Below are positions 49,841 through 59,063 of a stretch of 64,000 nt of DNA, piece by piece. The translations under genes and the position numbers were made by a program. The notes under the pieces were generated by a model. It was not told the DNA's origin. It did not search any database and worked only from the letters and a program-made list of their open reading frames with translations. Source of the stretch: Elusimicrobia bacterium RIFCSPLOWO2_02_FULL_39_32 (lineage in GTDB: Bacteria; Elusimicrobiota; Elusimicrobia; 2-02-FULL-39-32); assembly GCA_001800135.1 (NCBI GenBank), contig MGUU01000010.1:209495-273494 (forward strand), given 5' to 3'. Each line of letters begins with the position of its first letter. Position 1 is the stretch's first letter.

Positions 49841-50774
49841 TGGAAGGGTGCAATTTATTCTCGAGAATTTGTCTTATTTTTGCAAATTTAATTTTTATTA
49901 ATTGCTTTTCAATTAGAATGGAAAAGAAAGGCTCCGGATATTTCAAAAATTCTCTATTTGCTTTTTTTATTTTGTTAAGCCATTGTTTTGCTTGGCTATA
50001 AAATAAATCATTATTCTTATAAATTCTATTTGTGCAAATTTTCTGATGAAGATACACCTCATCTTTACTTGGATAAATCCGTAAGTCATTTAACTGTTTT
50101 ATGCGTACAAGATTGGGATATTTTTGCTGCTCATCCAAAAGATGTCTCATCAATTGTTCAGAACTGACTCTGTATTCTAAAAGGACTTCACATATATTAG
50201 TCATTGGAAAGTGTTGAGAGGATCTCACCCATAAATCATAGTCTTGTGATTTTATCAAGGATGGGTCATAGAACAGTTGTTTTTCTAACATCCATTCTCT
50301 GCGCATGATCATAGAAGGATGAGCAAAGACATTATTAAAGAAAAGTTCAGATTTGAGAATTTGTGGATTTGAGTGATATTTCCATATTTGATTATTCTCT
50401 TCCCCTAATAGCTTAATCCATGTACCAGATATTCCAATCTCTGAATGGTTGTCCATAAAGGATACTTGTTTAGCAAGCCTTGTGGGAAGACTTATATCAT
50501 CCACATCCATTCTAGCAATGTAGTATCCGCGGCTTATCTTCATGCCGATATTCAGTGAAGCGCTTAATCCCAACATCTTTGGGTTGTTTATCAGCTGAAT
50601 TCTAGGATCATGAAATGAGGCGATCACCTCTTGACTTTTATCCGTAGAGCCATCATCAATAATTATAAATTTAAAGTCATTAAAAGTTTGAGTCAATATG
50701 CTTTGAATCGCATTTCTTAAGTTTTTTTCGCCATTTAATACAGGCATTAAAACGCTCACTTTTTGGTTTTTCAT
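49830..50774 (-). CDS. Glycosyltransferase family 2
   Basis: VSVLMPVLNGEKNLRNAIQSILTQTFNDFKFIIIDDGSTDKS...ARMDVDDIS. Confidence 0.92.
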   Translation of the reverse strand: MKNQKVSVLMPVLNGEKNLRNAIQSILTQTFNDFKFIIIDDGSTDKSQEVIASFHDPRIQLINNPKMLGLSASLNIGMKISRGYYIARMDVDDISLPTRLAKQVSFMDNHSEIGISGTWIKLLGEENNQIWKYHSNPQILKSELFFNNVFAHPSMIMRREWMLEKQLFYDPSLIKSQDYDLWVRSSQHFPMTNICEVLLEYRVSSEQLMRHLLDEQQKYPNLVRIKQLNDLRIYPSKDEVYLHQKICTNRIYKNNDLFYSQAKQWLNKIKKANREFLKYPEPFFSILIEKQLIKIKFAKIRQILENKLHPSNEF

Positions 50775-50831
50775 ATATTAAGCAATAGAAATTTATGTTT
50801 GTGAGATTTTTTATAGTGCTTTTGAAATCCC

Positions 50832-50888
50832 ATGGTCAAATAAATGTAAATAGAATAAAATAAAAAATAATGGGATTCAATAGAAATT
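50832..50888 (+). repeat. 57-bp dispersed repeat, copy A (decayed 5' copy of the 57124 gene start)
   Basis: atggtcaaataaatgtaaatagaataaaataaaaaataatgggattcaatagaaatt matches copy B at 57086-57142 with 51/57 identity. ATG at 50870 opens MGFNRN then TGA. Confidence 0.85.
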
Positions 50889-50971
50889 GATATTATGATA
50901 AAATTATCAAAAGTATATTTAAGGTTATTATAGAATTATTTTGTCTTTAAACTTAAGATAAACCAATATTC

Positions 50972-51736
50972 ATGTCCAATGCTTTAATAGGTTATACAGG
51001 TTTTGTTGGAGGAAACCTGACCTGTCAAACCTCTTTTGACCATTTCTATAATTCAAAAAATATTTCAGAAATAAGTGGAATGACTTTTGATTTTCTTGTT
51101 TGTGCTGCGCCTTCAGCCGCAAAATGGAAAGCAAGGGAAAATCCTAATCAAGATTTACAAGCAGTCAAAGTGTTGATGACCTATTTAAAGGATGTTCAGG
51201 CTAATCTGGCCATTCATATTTCTACAGTTGATATATATGAATCTCCCATCAATGTTTATGAGGATTCAAAAGTTGCTCCTGAAAAATCAGAACCTTATGG
51301 AAGGCATCGTTTTCAACTGGAGGAATTCTTTAGAAGTCATTTTAAAAATTTTCTTATTGTTAGACTACCTGCTCTATTTGGGAAGGGTCTGAAAAAAAAT
51401 TTTGTGTTTGACCTAATTCATAACAATTGCTTAGAACTTACACATAAAGATAGCAGGTTTCAGTTTTATTACCTCAATAACTTATGGAAAGATATTCAGA
51501 TTGCCATATCTAATGGCTTAAAACTGATTAATATTACTAGTGAACCAATAAGTGCTGAAGAAATTGCCCAGGAATGTTTTAATATAAAATTTAATAATAT
51601 TACATCTAAACAACCTCTCCGGTATGAGATGAAAACCAATTATTCTCATCTTTATGGAGGCAGGAATGGGTATATTTACAATAAGGAAACCATCTTTCAG
51701 GAGATGAAAGAGTTTATTAATAATTGTAGAACTTAG
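50972..51736 (+). CDS. NAD(P)-binding SDR/epimerase-like protein with YGRHR in place of YxxxK
   Basis: GYTGFVGGNL Rossmann motif; STVDIYESP; EPYGRHRFQLEEFF; VRLPALFGKGLKKNFVFDL. Confidence 0.78.
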   Translation: MSNALIGYTGFVGGNLTCQTSFDHFYNSKNISEISGMTFDFLVCAAPSAAKWKARENPNQDLQAVKVLMTYLKDVQANLAIHISTVDIYESPINVYEDSKVAPEKSEPYGRHRFQLEEFFRSHFKNFLIVRLPALFGKGLKKNFVFDLIHNNCLELTHKDSRFQFYYLNNLWKDIQIAISNGLKLINITSEPISAEEIAQECFNIKFNNITSKQPLRYEMKTNYSHLYGGRNGYIYNKETIFQEMKEFINNCRT

Positions 51737-51743
51737 TCCGATT

Positions 51744-52562
51744 ATGAAAATTGCTATCTCTAATATTGCATGGATGCCTTCGGAAGATGAAAAAATTTAT
51801 CAGATGATGCAGGAGTTGGATATTCATGGATTGGAAATATCCCCTTTTAGAATTTTAAAGAATCTTAGCCACTATACTCATACTGAGTTGTCAAAATTTT
51901 GTAAAAAAATAAATCAAAAAAATATTCATGTAGTAGCAATGCAATCTCTTCTTTATAATCAGCCGCATTTGAAGATATTTGGAAGTAAAGAAGATAGATG
52001 TCAAACTTTAGAGCACCTTAAACGATGTGTATTGATAGGATCGGAATTAGGTGTTAGAGCGCTTGTTTTAGGATCTCCTAAGAATAGATTTATTGGAAAA
52101 ATGGAGAGAAGTGAAGCAATAGAAATTGCATTGGATTTTTTTTGTAAATTAGGGGATTTTGCGTATAAAAATGGGGTATTTATTTGTATAGAACCTTTGC
52201 CAAGAGAATATGGAGCTGACTTTCTCTGTAATACAAAAGAAGTTATTTATTTTATTCAACAAGTAAGTAACCCTGGAATTAAATTACACATAGATTTAGG
52301 TGCAATGACAATGAATGAGGAAGACTATGAACAAACCATTGAAGAGGGACTTAAATCAGCCATTCATTTTCATATAAGCGAACCTCATCTTCAACCGGTA
52401 TCATTTCAATCAAAAACAGATCACAAAAGAATTTTTAGAATACTCGATAAATTTAAATATAATAACTGGGTTTCTATTGAAATGCGCGCCTTATCGGAAT
52501 TTACTAATCTTTCTTTTGTGAAAGATGCTTTGAAATTCGTGAAAGAGATTTATGGTTCTTAA
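51744..52562 (+). CDS. Sugar phosphate isomerase/epimerase-like TIM-barrel protein
   Basis: ISNIAWMPSEDEKIYQMMQELDIHGLEISPFRI...GVRALVLGSPKNR...FICIEPLPREYGADF...LHIDLGAM. Confidence 0.82.
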   Translation: MKIAISNIAWMPSEDEKIYQMMQELDIHGLEISPFRILKNLSHYTHTELSKFCKKINQKNIHVVAMQSLLYNQPHLKIFGSKEDRCQTLEHLKRCVLIGSELGVRALVLGSPKNRFIGKMERSEAIEIALDFFCKLGDFAYKNGVFICIEPLPREYGADFLCNTKEVIYFIQQVSNPGIKLHIDLGAMTMNEEDYEQTIEEGLKSAIHFHISEPHLQPVSFQSKTDHKRIFRILDKFKYNNWVSIEMRALSEFTNLSFVKDALKFVKEIYGS

Positions 52563-52568
52563 AATTTT

Positions 52569-53357
52569 ATGAGAGAGTATGAAATCCCATTTCATGAAAA
52601 ACTTGAATTCAAACCAAAGAAGACTAGATATTGCGTATGTATTCCAACCATTAATGAAGGGGACCGTATTAAAAAACAATTATCAGAGATGGAAAGAAAA
52701 AATATTACTCGTAAATTCGATGTCTTATTGCTTGATGGCAAAAGCAGTGATGGTTCACTTGAACCGTCATACCTTAAGGAATTAGGAATTAGAGGGTTGT
52801 TTACCCTGAAAGAAAAAGGTAGGTTGAGCGCACAATTAAGACTCGGATATGCTTATGCATTGAATGAGGGGTATCAGGGGGTCATTACAGTTGACGGAAA
52901 TAACAAAGATAATATTGAAGCGATAAATGATTTTTCAAAAGAATTGGATGATGGATATGATTTTGTTCAAGGATCAAGATATCTAAAGGGAGGTCGGGCA
53001 TTGAACACTCCCTTTGGTCGGACTCTGGCAATAAAATTTATTCATATTCCAATTATTTCTTTCCTAGCTGGGTTTAAATATACGGATACAACAAATGGAT
53101 TTCGCGCGTATTCTATAAAATTTTTAACTGATTTTAGGATACAACCATTTAGGAAAATATTTGACAGCTATGAGTTGTTGGCTTACTTATCGGTAAAGTC
53201 TCCAAGATGTGGATTTAAAACTAAAGAAATTCCTGTAATTAGAACATATCCTGAATTTGGTCCAATCGTTACAAAAATTAGTTTTATTAAGGGCCATTTA
53301 TCCATTTTAAAGATTTTGTTGTTTCTAGCTCTACATAAATATGATCCTCCCATTTAA
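52569..53357 (+). CDS. Glycosyltransferase family 2 (DPM-like)
   Basis: CVCIPTINEGDRIKKQLSEME...VLLLDGKSSDGSL...GVITVDGNNKDN...GSRYLKGGRALNTPFGRTLAIKFIH. Confidence 0.82.
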   Translation: MREYEIPFHEKLEFKPKKTRYCVCIPTINEGDRIKKQLSEMERKNITRKFDVLLLDGKSSDGSLEPSYLKELGIRGLFTLKEKGRLSAQLRLGYAYALNEGYQGVITVDGNNKDNIEAINDFSKELDDGYDFVQGSRYLKGGRALNTPFGRTLAIKFIHIPIISFLAGFKYTDTTNGFRAYSIKFLTDFRIQPFRKIFDSYELLAYLSVKSPRCGFKTKEIPVIRTYPEFGPIVTKISFIKGHLSILKILLFLALHKYDPPI

Positions 53358-53384
53358 TTTTTAAACTAATGAATTTTTTGATTA

Positions 53385-54509
53385 ATGACTGATCATAAAT
53401 TTGATTATATTATTATTGGAGCCGGCATTTTTGGAATGTATGCTGCGAAGGTTTTAGGCGATAAGGGCTATAGAGTAGCTCTTTTAGAATATGAAAAAGA
53501 GCCTTTTTTAAGGGCTTCCTACATAAATCAAGCCAGGCTGCACCGGGGTTATCATTACCCAAGAAGTCACTCTACTGTCACTAAGGTGATTGAATACTAT
53601 GACAGGTTCCTTAAGGATTTTAGCTTTTCTATTCGAAAAAGGTATAAATCAATTTATGCGATTTCTAATAAGAATTCATTAGTTTCTTCAAAACAGTTCC
53701 AAGATTTCTGTAGCTATTTCAATATTCCTTTTAAAGAAATTGATCCACAATCTTATTTTAGAAAAAATAAGATTGAATCCGCGTTTAAAACTGTGGAGCA
53801 TATTTTTGATGGACTAAAGATAAGGGATTATTTTATTAATTCTATAAGCGGAAAAAAAAATATTAGTATATTCTTTAATATTAGAATGGATAAAATTGAG
53901 AATAGCGGAGAAAATTATATTATAAGGGTTATTGAAGGAAGAAGATTTTCTGCGCCTGTGGTTTTGAACACTACTTATGCAAGCACAAATCAGATATTAA
54001 AAAAATTTGGATTTAAGGGATTTAAAATTAAATATGAACTATGCGAGATTATACTTTGCCATGTAAACAGGGTTATAAAAAATACAGGATTTACTATTAT
54101 GGACGGTCCATTTTTTTCACTTGTCCCCTTTGGTTTGAATGACATTTATTCTCTTTCTGCTGTTAACTTTACGCCTCACCTGATTTCAGAAGGCAATCTA
54201 CCAATATTTTCTTGTCAGGAAATGAATCAACAGTGTTCGCCGCAACAACTTGAAAATTGCAATTTTTGTCTAAGTAAACCACAGACTGCATGGGGTCTGA
54301 TGTCAAAATTAATGAGGAATTATCTTCAGCCTTCTATACAAATCAAATATGACAAATCTCAATTTGCGATAAAGCCAATATTAATTGATTCAGAAACAGA
54401 TGATTCAAGACCTACCTTAATTAAGATTTTTTCTAAAAGTCCTACTTTTATAACTATCTTGCCGGGGAAAATAAGCACAATTTATGATTTGGATGAACTA
54501 TTGACTTAA
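53385..54509 (+). CDS. FAD-dependent oxidoreductase (DAO-like)
   Basis: DYIIIGAGIFGMYAAKVLGDKGYRVALLEYEKEPFLRASYINQARLHRGYHYPRS. Confidence 0.85.
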   Translation: MTDHKFDYIIIGAGIFGMYAAKVLGDKGYRVALLEYEKEPFLRASYINQARLHRGYHYPRSHSTVTKVIEYYDRFLKDFSFSIRKRYKSIYAISNKNSLVSSKQFQDFCSYFNIPFKEIDPQSYFRKNKIESAFKTVEHIFDGLKIRDYFINSISGKKNISIFFNIRMDKIENSGENYIIRVIEGRRFSAPVVLNTTYASTNQILKKFGFKGFKIKYELCEIILCHVNRVIKNTGFTIMDGPFFSLVPFGLNDIYSLSAVNFTPHLISEGNLPIFSCQEMNQQCSPQQLENCNFCLSKPQTAWGLMSKLMRNYLQPSIQIKYDKSQFAIKPILIDSETDDSRPTLIKIFSKSPTFITILPGKISTIYDLDELLT

Positions 54510-54544
54510 ACCTGAATATTCCGCAGTTGAAAATAGAATTCGAA

Positions 54545-54567
54545 AAAATGGAAGTTTTTTCCATTTT
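54545..54567. terminator. Hairpin between convergent genes 53385..54509 and 54611..56050
   Basis: AAAATGGAA-gtttt-TTCCATTTT perfect 9-bp stem in a convergent intergenic region. Confidence 0.45.
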
Positions 54568-54610
54568 GGGTTTCATTTTCTAATACAATCAAGAACATAT
54601 TTAAAGAATT

Positions 54611-56050
54611 TCAAGAGATTTTACTTAAATCGTATAAATAGACTTCTGTTCCTGTCTGAATAAATGAATCTAATTTTTTGCCTATAGTATCTAAATATAG
54701 CAAGGTAAGATATTTTTTGTTATAAACGATTGATTCAACGTGTGAGAATACAATCCAAAATCTTTTTCGTCCCTGAAATTTTTTTAAATCTTTCCCCTCC
54801 CCAGTTACATACTCGGATTTTTGAAAACCATATTGATTGGAATAGTATTGAAAGGAAAATTTTGCCGCATCCTGGAGATAAATAATATCTTCTGGACGCT
54901 TATTTTTTTTTAAGTACGCCATGATAGGTTTAATTTCTTCCTTGGTTCTTGGATACATAAGATAGCGCGTTGCGGATAAGATTGGAAAACAAAGCATCGC
55001 TGCGGTTAGAGCAACTCCTACAATAGAAGAATATTCGGAAATTTTCTCAATCCCTTTTGTTATCCACAGGAGTAAGATTGGAACGATAAATAATATGAGC
55101 CTGCCTGAGAACGGGAATAGATGCAGACCAGAAGCCAATAGGGTAAGGAAGAGCGGCAATGCTAAAAGAAGGAAATTGTCATTTTTTTCTCTAACCATTG
55201 TTATGCAGCCAATGAAAAATGGAAATACAGAAAGAGAAGGAATTAAGCCGCCCGGATGTTTAAAGATACCAAAAAAATTGGAGATAAACCATTTAAAATC
55301 TGCTGGAGATCGCGGAGGAAACGGCATATAGGCGAATGTCCAGCCCTCCAGTATAACTAAATGAGTTGAATCAAATAGAGTTCTCAAGCTAACGGAATAT
55401 AGAACTAAAAAATTGATCATTTCTAAGGAGCATAGGAATAAAAACCAATGAGCGGACTTCTTGTTTTTTTTATCCTTTAATAGTCTCAAAAGAATGACAA
55501 TATTTGAACCAGCTATAATAAATAAAGAAGGATGGGATAACCAAATAGCAATATTACTAATAAGTCCAAGAATTAATATTTGGGATAACCGATAGCCGCT
55601 TGATACCACATGAATTATAGTTGCATATAATAATAAAGTAATTGCAACATCAGAAGAATATTGCTTACATTCTGTTGCATAATAAAGGATGTGATATGAT
55701 AAACTAAAAAAACATAAAGCAAGTGGAATCATTTTTTGCTTAATGAACCATTGCGCTACACTAAAAAATAAGATGAGAGATATAAGGCTGCACAAAAAAG
55801 GAAATAATCTTAAGATGTAGTCATGATTTCCCAGGAAGGATATAGCTAATTTTTCAATGATCAAGAAACCAATAGGAGCTCCCTGCTCATAGTCTAGAGG
55901 GAAGAAGAATTCATGGAAATTTTTATTAACTATGTTTAAGGCAAGAGTGGCTTCATCGGTCCATAGAGAGCGATTATATAGATATTGAACAGTTCTTAGG
56001 GCTGCGCCTATGATTAGTATGCTCCATGACCATTTTTTATAGGCCTGCAT
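54611..56050 (-). CDS. GT39-like membrane glycosyltransferase (ArnT/PMT-type fold)
   Basis: RSLWTDEATLALNIVNKNFHEFFFPLDYEQGAPIGFLIIEKL (acidic first-loop motif) plus about 10 TMs. Confidence 0.75.
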   Translation of the reverse strand: MQAYKKWSWSILIIGAALRTVQYLYNRSLWTDEATLALNIVNKNFHEFFFPLDYEQGAPIGFLIIEKLAISFLGNHDYILRLFPFLCSLISLILFFSVAQWFIKQKMIPLALCFFSLSYHILYYATECKQYSSDVAITLLLYATIIHVVSSGYRLSQILILGLISNIAIWLSHPSLFIIAGSNIVILLRLLKDKKNKKSAHWFLFLCSLEMINFLVLYSVSLRTLFDSTHLVILEGWTFAYMPFPPRSPADFKWFISNFFGIFKHPGGLIPSLSVFPFFIGCITMVREKNDNFLLLALPLFLTLLASGLHLFPFSGRLILFIVPILLLWITKGIEKISEYSSIVGVALTAAMLCFPILSATRYLMYPRTKEEIKPIMAYLKKNKRPEDIIYLQDAAKFSFQYYSNQYGFQKSEYVTGEGKDLKKFQGRKRFWIVFSHVESIVYNKKYLTLLYLDTIGKKLDSFIQTGTEVYLYDLSKIS

Positions 56051-56082
56051 TTTTAAATTAAAAAAAGGATTTTATTGAAGTT

Positions 56083-56841
56083 TTAGTTACGTTTTTGCCA
56101 GACCTGAACTGTAATACATGATGTAAAAGGACTTTGAAATTTATCAATAATTTTTTCAAGGAAAATAAATAACGGCGCGTACATCTTTTTTATTCGATAA
56201 GGAATGCCGAATGCCATTGAATTGAATACAAAAAGATGAGCGATTGTCCCGGAATATTTTTTTTTCAGAAATTGAAATCTGGTTCTATTTTTTTTATAAA
56301 GATCAGATAGTGCTAAAGAATCTGAATTTTCTCCGCAATATTTATCGCACTTATACCAGAGTTTTCTGAAAAAATTAGGAATAGAACCTTCGTGAGGGTC
56401 AGTAAAACAGAAAAAACCTAAGGGTTTTAGAGAGTCGTAGATAATGTCAATTGCGCGATCAATTTCAGGTTGAAGATGATGCAAACCATTGGAAATAACA
56501 ACACAATCAAATTTCTCATTAATTTTTAAATCAAAAATTGAAGATTCAATGGTTTCACAATCTGGAAATTTTTTTTTAAAAGATGAAATAAACTCTGAAT
56601 TCAAATCAAGTCCAACCACTTGGGCGCCTTTGGAAAGTAAATATTTTGTCGTTAGTCCACTCCCGCACATTGCTTCAAGAACAACTTTGCCTGACAGGTC
56701 TATATTTTTAAACATAGGGTTATTAATAAATATATTTCGATACATTTCACTATATTTATCTGAATAATGTTTATCATATTCTTCCGAAATATTTTCGTAC
56801 AAAATTTTTTGAATTTTTTCGATTCGTTTGATTTCAGACAT
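56083..56841 (-). CDS. Class I SAM-dependent methyltransferase
   Basis: VVLEAMCGSGLTTKYLLSKGAQVVGLDLNSEFI...FDCVVISNGLHHL. Confidence 0.88.
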   Translation of the reverse strand: MSEIKRIEKIQKILYENISEEYDKHYSDKYSEMYRNIFINNPMFKNIDLSGKVVLEAMCGSGLTTKYLLSKGAQVVGLDLNSEFISSFKKKFPDCETIESSIFDLKINEKFDCVVISNGLHHLQPEIDRAIDIIYDSLKPLGFFCFTDPHEGSIPNFFRKLWYKCDKYCGENSDSLALSDLYKKNRTRFQFLKKKYSGTIAHLFVFNSMAFGIPYRIKKMYAPLFIFLEKIIDKFQSPFTSCITVQVWQKRN

Positions 56842-56947
56842 CTTTCAGTTCCATTCTATATTTATTGAGTTACAATTTTTTACAGGTTGATCTGACTGAA
56901 TGAATTAATTTTTGATAATTTTTAGATTAAATATATGGTATTAAAAA

Positions 56948-57019
56948 TGGGCTCGGACAGGATCGAACTGTCGACCCCCTCGGTGTCAACGAGGTACTCT
57001 TCCACTGAGCTACGAGCCC
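56948..57019 (-). tRNA. tRNA-Val (anticodon GAC)
   Basis: Reverse strand GGGCTCG TA GCTC AGTGGAA GAGT A CCTCG TTGACAC CGAGG GGGTC GACAG TTCGATC CTGTC CGAGCCC A folds as a 72-nt cloverleaf. No encoded CCA. Confidence 0.93.
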
Positions 57020-57031
57020 AAGATTTATAGA

Positions 57032-57060
57032 ATTATAACAAGACCATCCATACTATGCAA
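57032..57060 (-). promoter_or_regulatory. Candidate tRNA-Val promoter TTGCAT-N17-TATAAT
   Basis: Reverse strand: TTGCAT (57055-57060), 17-nt spacer, TATAAT (57032-57037), about 12 nt upstream of the mature tRNA 5' end. Confidence 0.5.
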
Positions 57061-57085
57061 ATAAGGATAATTGACTTTGTAATAG

Positions 57086-57142
57086 ATGGTTAAATTAATG
57101 TAAATAGGATAAAATAAAAACTAATGGACTTCAATAGAAATT
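57086..57142 (+). repeat. 57-bp dispersed repeat, copy B (spans the start codon of the 57124 gene)
   Basis: atggttaaattaatgtaaataggataaaataaaaactaatggacttcaatagaaatt; 51/57 identical to 50832-50888. Confidence 0.85.
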
Positions 57143-58065
57143 TATTAAAGAGACTCTTTCTTAGAGTGTATAAATTGGGTATAAAATTTGGGATTTATAT
57201 ATTACCAGCCCATTATGGCATATCATTCCCCAATATTATTGAACTTGAGAGAAGGAAGAAGTTCTGGGCAAAGAAATCTGAGTTGCCAGGGATTTTGGTC
57301 AACATGGATCAACAATTAACTAATATAAAAAATATTTGCATGCCATACCAAAATGAGTACACTGGCAATAAGTTCTATCATGAAGCTGTCTTAAATCATT
57401 TAGGACCCGGTTTTGGAGATATCGAAGCTCAAACTTTGCATGCTGTTATCAGAACCTTTAAACCTAAACAGATTATTGAGATAGGAAGCGGGATTTCTAC
57501 CTATTGCATGATAAAAGCATGTGAGCTCAATGATAGAGAAACATTACAGAATACAATGTTGACTTCAATAGATCCATTTCCTTTTAGAGAAATTAGAAAT
57601 ATGTCAAAAATCAAGTTAATATCTCAAGAGGTTCAAACTGTGCCATTGGAGCTTTTTTTAAGATTAGATAAGGGCGATTTTCTGTTCATTGATTCTACGC
57701 ATACTGTTAAAGTGGGGAGCGATGTCAATTATTTAATTTTGGAAGTTCTTCCACGTCTTAAAAGTGGAGTGATTATTCATTTTCATGATATTTTTTTTCC
57801 CTATGATTACCAGCGCGATATACTGCAAACATTCTTTTATTGGAATGAAACCTCTTTATTGCGCGCTTTTTTAATTTTTAATCAAAGAGCAAGAATTATT
57901 TTTTCTCTTAGTCAGTTACACTATGAATGTAGAGTTGCCTTAAAGGAAATTTTTAGAGACTATACCCCTCAAGAAGAATTCAATGGTTTGTTATTAAATA
58001 AATATAAGCCATTCGAACCCATTGCAGAACATTTTCCATCTTCAATCTATATTGAAATTTTATAA
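57124..58065 (+). CDS. Class I SAM-dependent methyltransferase-like protein
   Basis: QIIEIGSGISTYCMIKACELN...KGDFLFIDSTHTVKVGSDVNYLILEVLPRLKSGVIIHFHDIF. Confidence 0.8.
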   Translation: MDFNRNLLKRLFLRVYKLGIKFGIYILPAHYGISFPNIIELERRKKFWAKKSELPGILVNMDQQLTNIKNICMPYQNEYTGNKFYHEAVLNHLGPGFGDIEAQTLHAVIRTFKPKQIIEIGSGISTYCMIKACELNDRETLQNTMLTSIDPFPFREIRNMSKIKLISQEVQTVPLELFLRLDKGDFLFIDSTHTVKVGSDVNYLILEVLPRLKSGVIIHFHDIFFPYDYQRDILQTFFYWNETSLLRAFLIFNQRARIIFSLSQLHYECRVALKEIFRDYTPQEEFNGLLLNKYKPFEPIAEHFPSSIYIEIL

Positions 58066-58074
58066 ACTGTCACA

Positions 58075-59052
58075 TTATTTAGTTTTATGTTTGAGTTGAG
58101 ATTCAATCCAATGGTAGGTAGCAGATAAACCATCTTTTAATGGTACTTTAGGTTCCCAATTTAGTATTTTTTTTGCATTGCTTATGTCAGCATTTCTACC
58201 CCTCACACCTTGTGGAGCATTTTTTTTATAAAATTTACTAATTTTTTTTCCTGAAATATCAATAATTAAATCAGTCAGATGGTTAATGCTTGTAAGTTGA
58301 TCCGAACCAATATTCATGGGTTTATGATAAGAAGATTGCATAAGCAAAAGCGTGCCTTCCACACAATCATCAATATAACAGAAGGAACGGGTTTGCTTTC
58401 CATCTCCCCAAATTTCTATTTTTCCAGGATTTGGCGCTTTAATAATTTTTCGGCAAAGAGCCGCAGGAGCTTTTTCTCTTCCGCCATCATAAGTACCATA
58501 AGGTCCATAAATGTTGTGATATCTCGCGATACGAATATCAAGTCCATAATCTTTTGCATAGGCCTCGCAGAGTTTTTCAGATAAGAGTTTCTCCCAACCA
58601 TAAAAAGTATCTGGATCGGCAGGGTAGGCATCATTTTCTTTTAATCCAATATGGGATGTTTTGAGCTGAAGATTTTTTGGATAAATACAGGCAGATGACG
58701 GAAAAAAATATCTCGAAACATTGTTTTTAAGAGATGCTTTTAAGAGATTAAGATTAATAAGAAAATTATCTGACATAAGATCTGCGGCTACTTTTGAGAT
58801 ATAGCCCATTCCCCCCATGTCTGAGGCAAGATTAAAGACCCAATCTACTCCCTGAGTTGCTTTTAGGCAGTTCGAGAATCTTCTTAAATCCAGGGTAAAT
58901 TTTTCAGAAAAATGGGGTTTTTGTAAATAATCATTCCACTTGATATCCACAGCTTTTACAGAATATCCAAGTTTATGAAGCTTCCATGAGAGATGGCTTC
59001 CTATAAAACCACCTGCTCCTGCAATAAGTATTTGTTTTTTTAAACCTTTCAT
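58075..59052 (-). CDS. GDP-mannose 3,5-epimerase-like SDR
   Basis: SDMGGMGYIS, SSACIYPKNLQLKTSHIGLKENDAYPADPDTFYGWEKLLSEKLC, HNIYGPYGTYDGGREKAPAALCRK, NIGSD, GVRGRNADIS: strong resemblance to plant-type GME. Confidence 0.85.
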   Translation of the reverse strand: MKGLKKQILIAGAGGFIGSHLSWKLHKLGYSVKAVDIKWNDYLQKPHFSEKFTLDLRRFSNCLKATQGVDWVFNLASDMGGMGYISKVAADLMSDNFLINLNLLKASLKNNVSRYFFPSSACIYPKNLQLKTSHIGLKENDAYPADPDTFYGWEKLLSEKLCEAYAKDYGLDIRIARYHNIYGPYGTYDGGREKAPAALCRKIIKAPNPGKIEIWGDGKQTRSFCYIDDCVEGTLLLMQSSYHKPMNIGSDQLTSINHLTDLIIDISGKKISKFYKKNAPQGVRGRNADISNAKKILNWEPKVPLKDGLSATYHWIESQLKHKTK

Positions 59053-59063
59053 AAATAAAACAT

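Noticed and set aside
50897-50910. tgataaaattatca inverted repeat
   Set aside because: Short AT-rich palindrome expected by chance in this composition; no positional support as operator or terminator.
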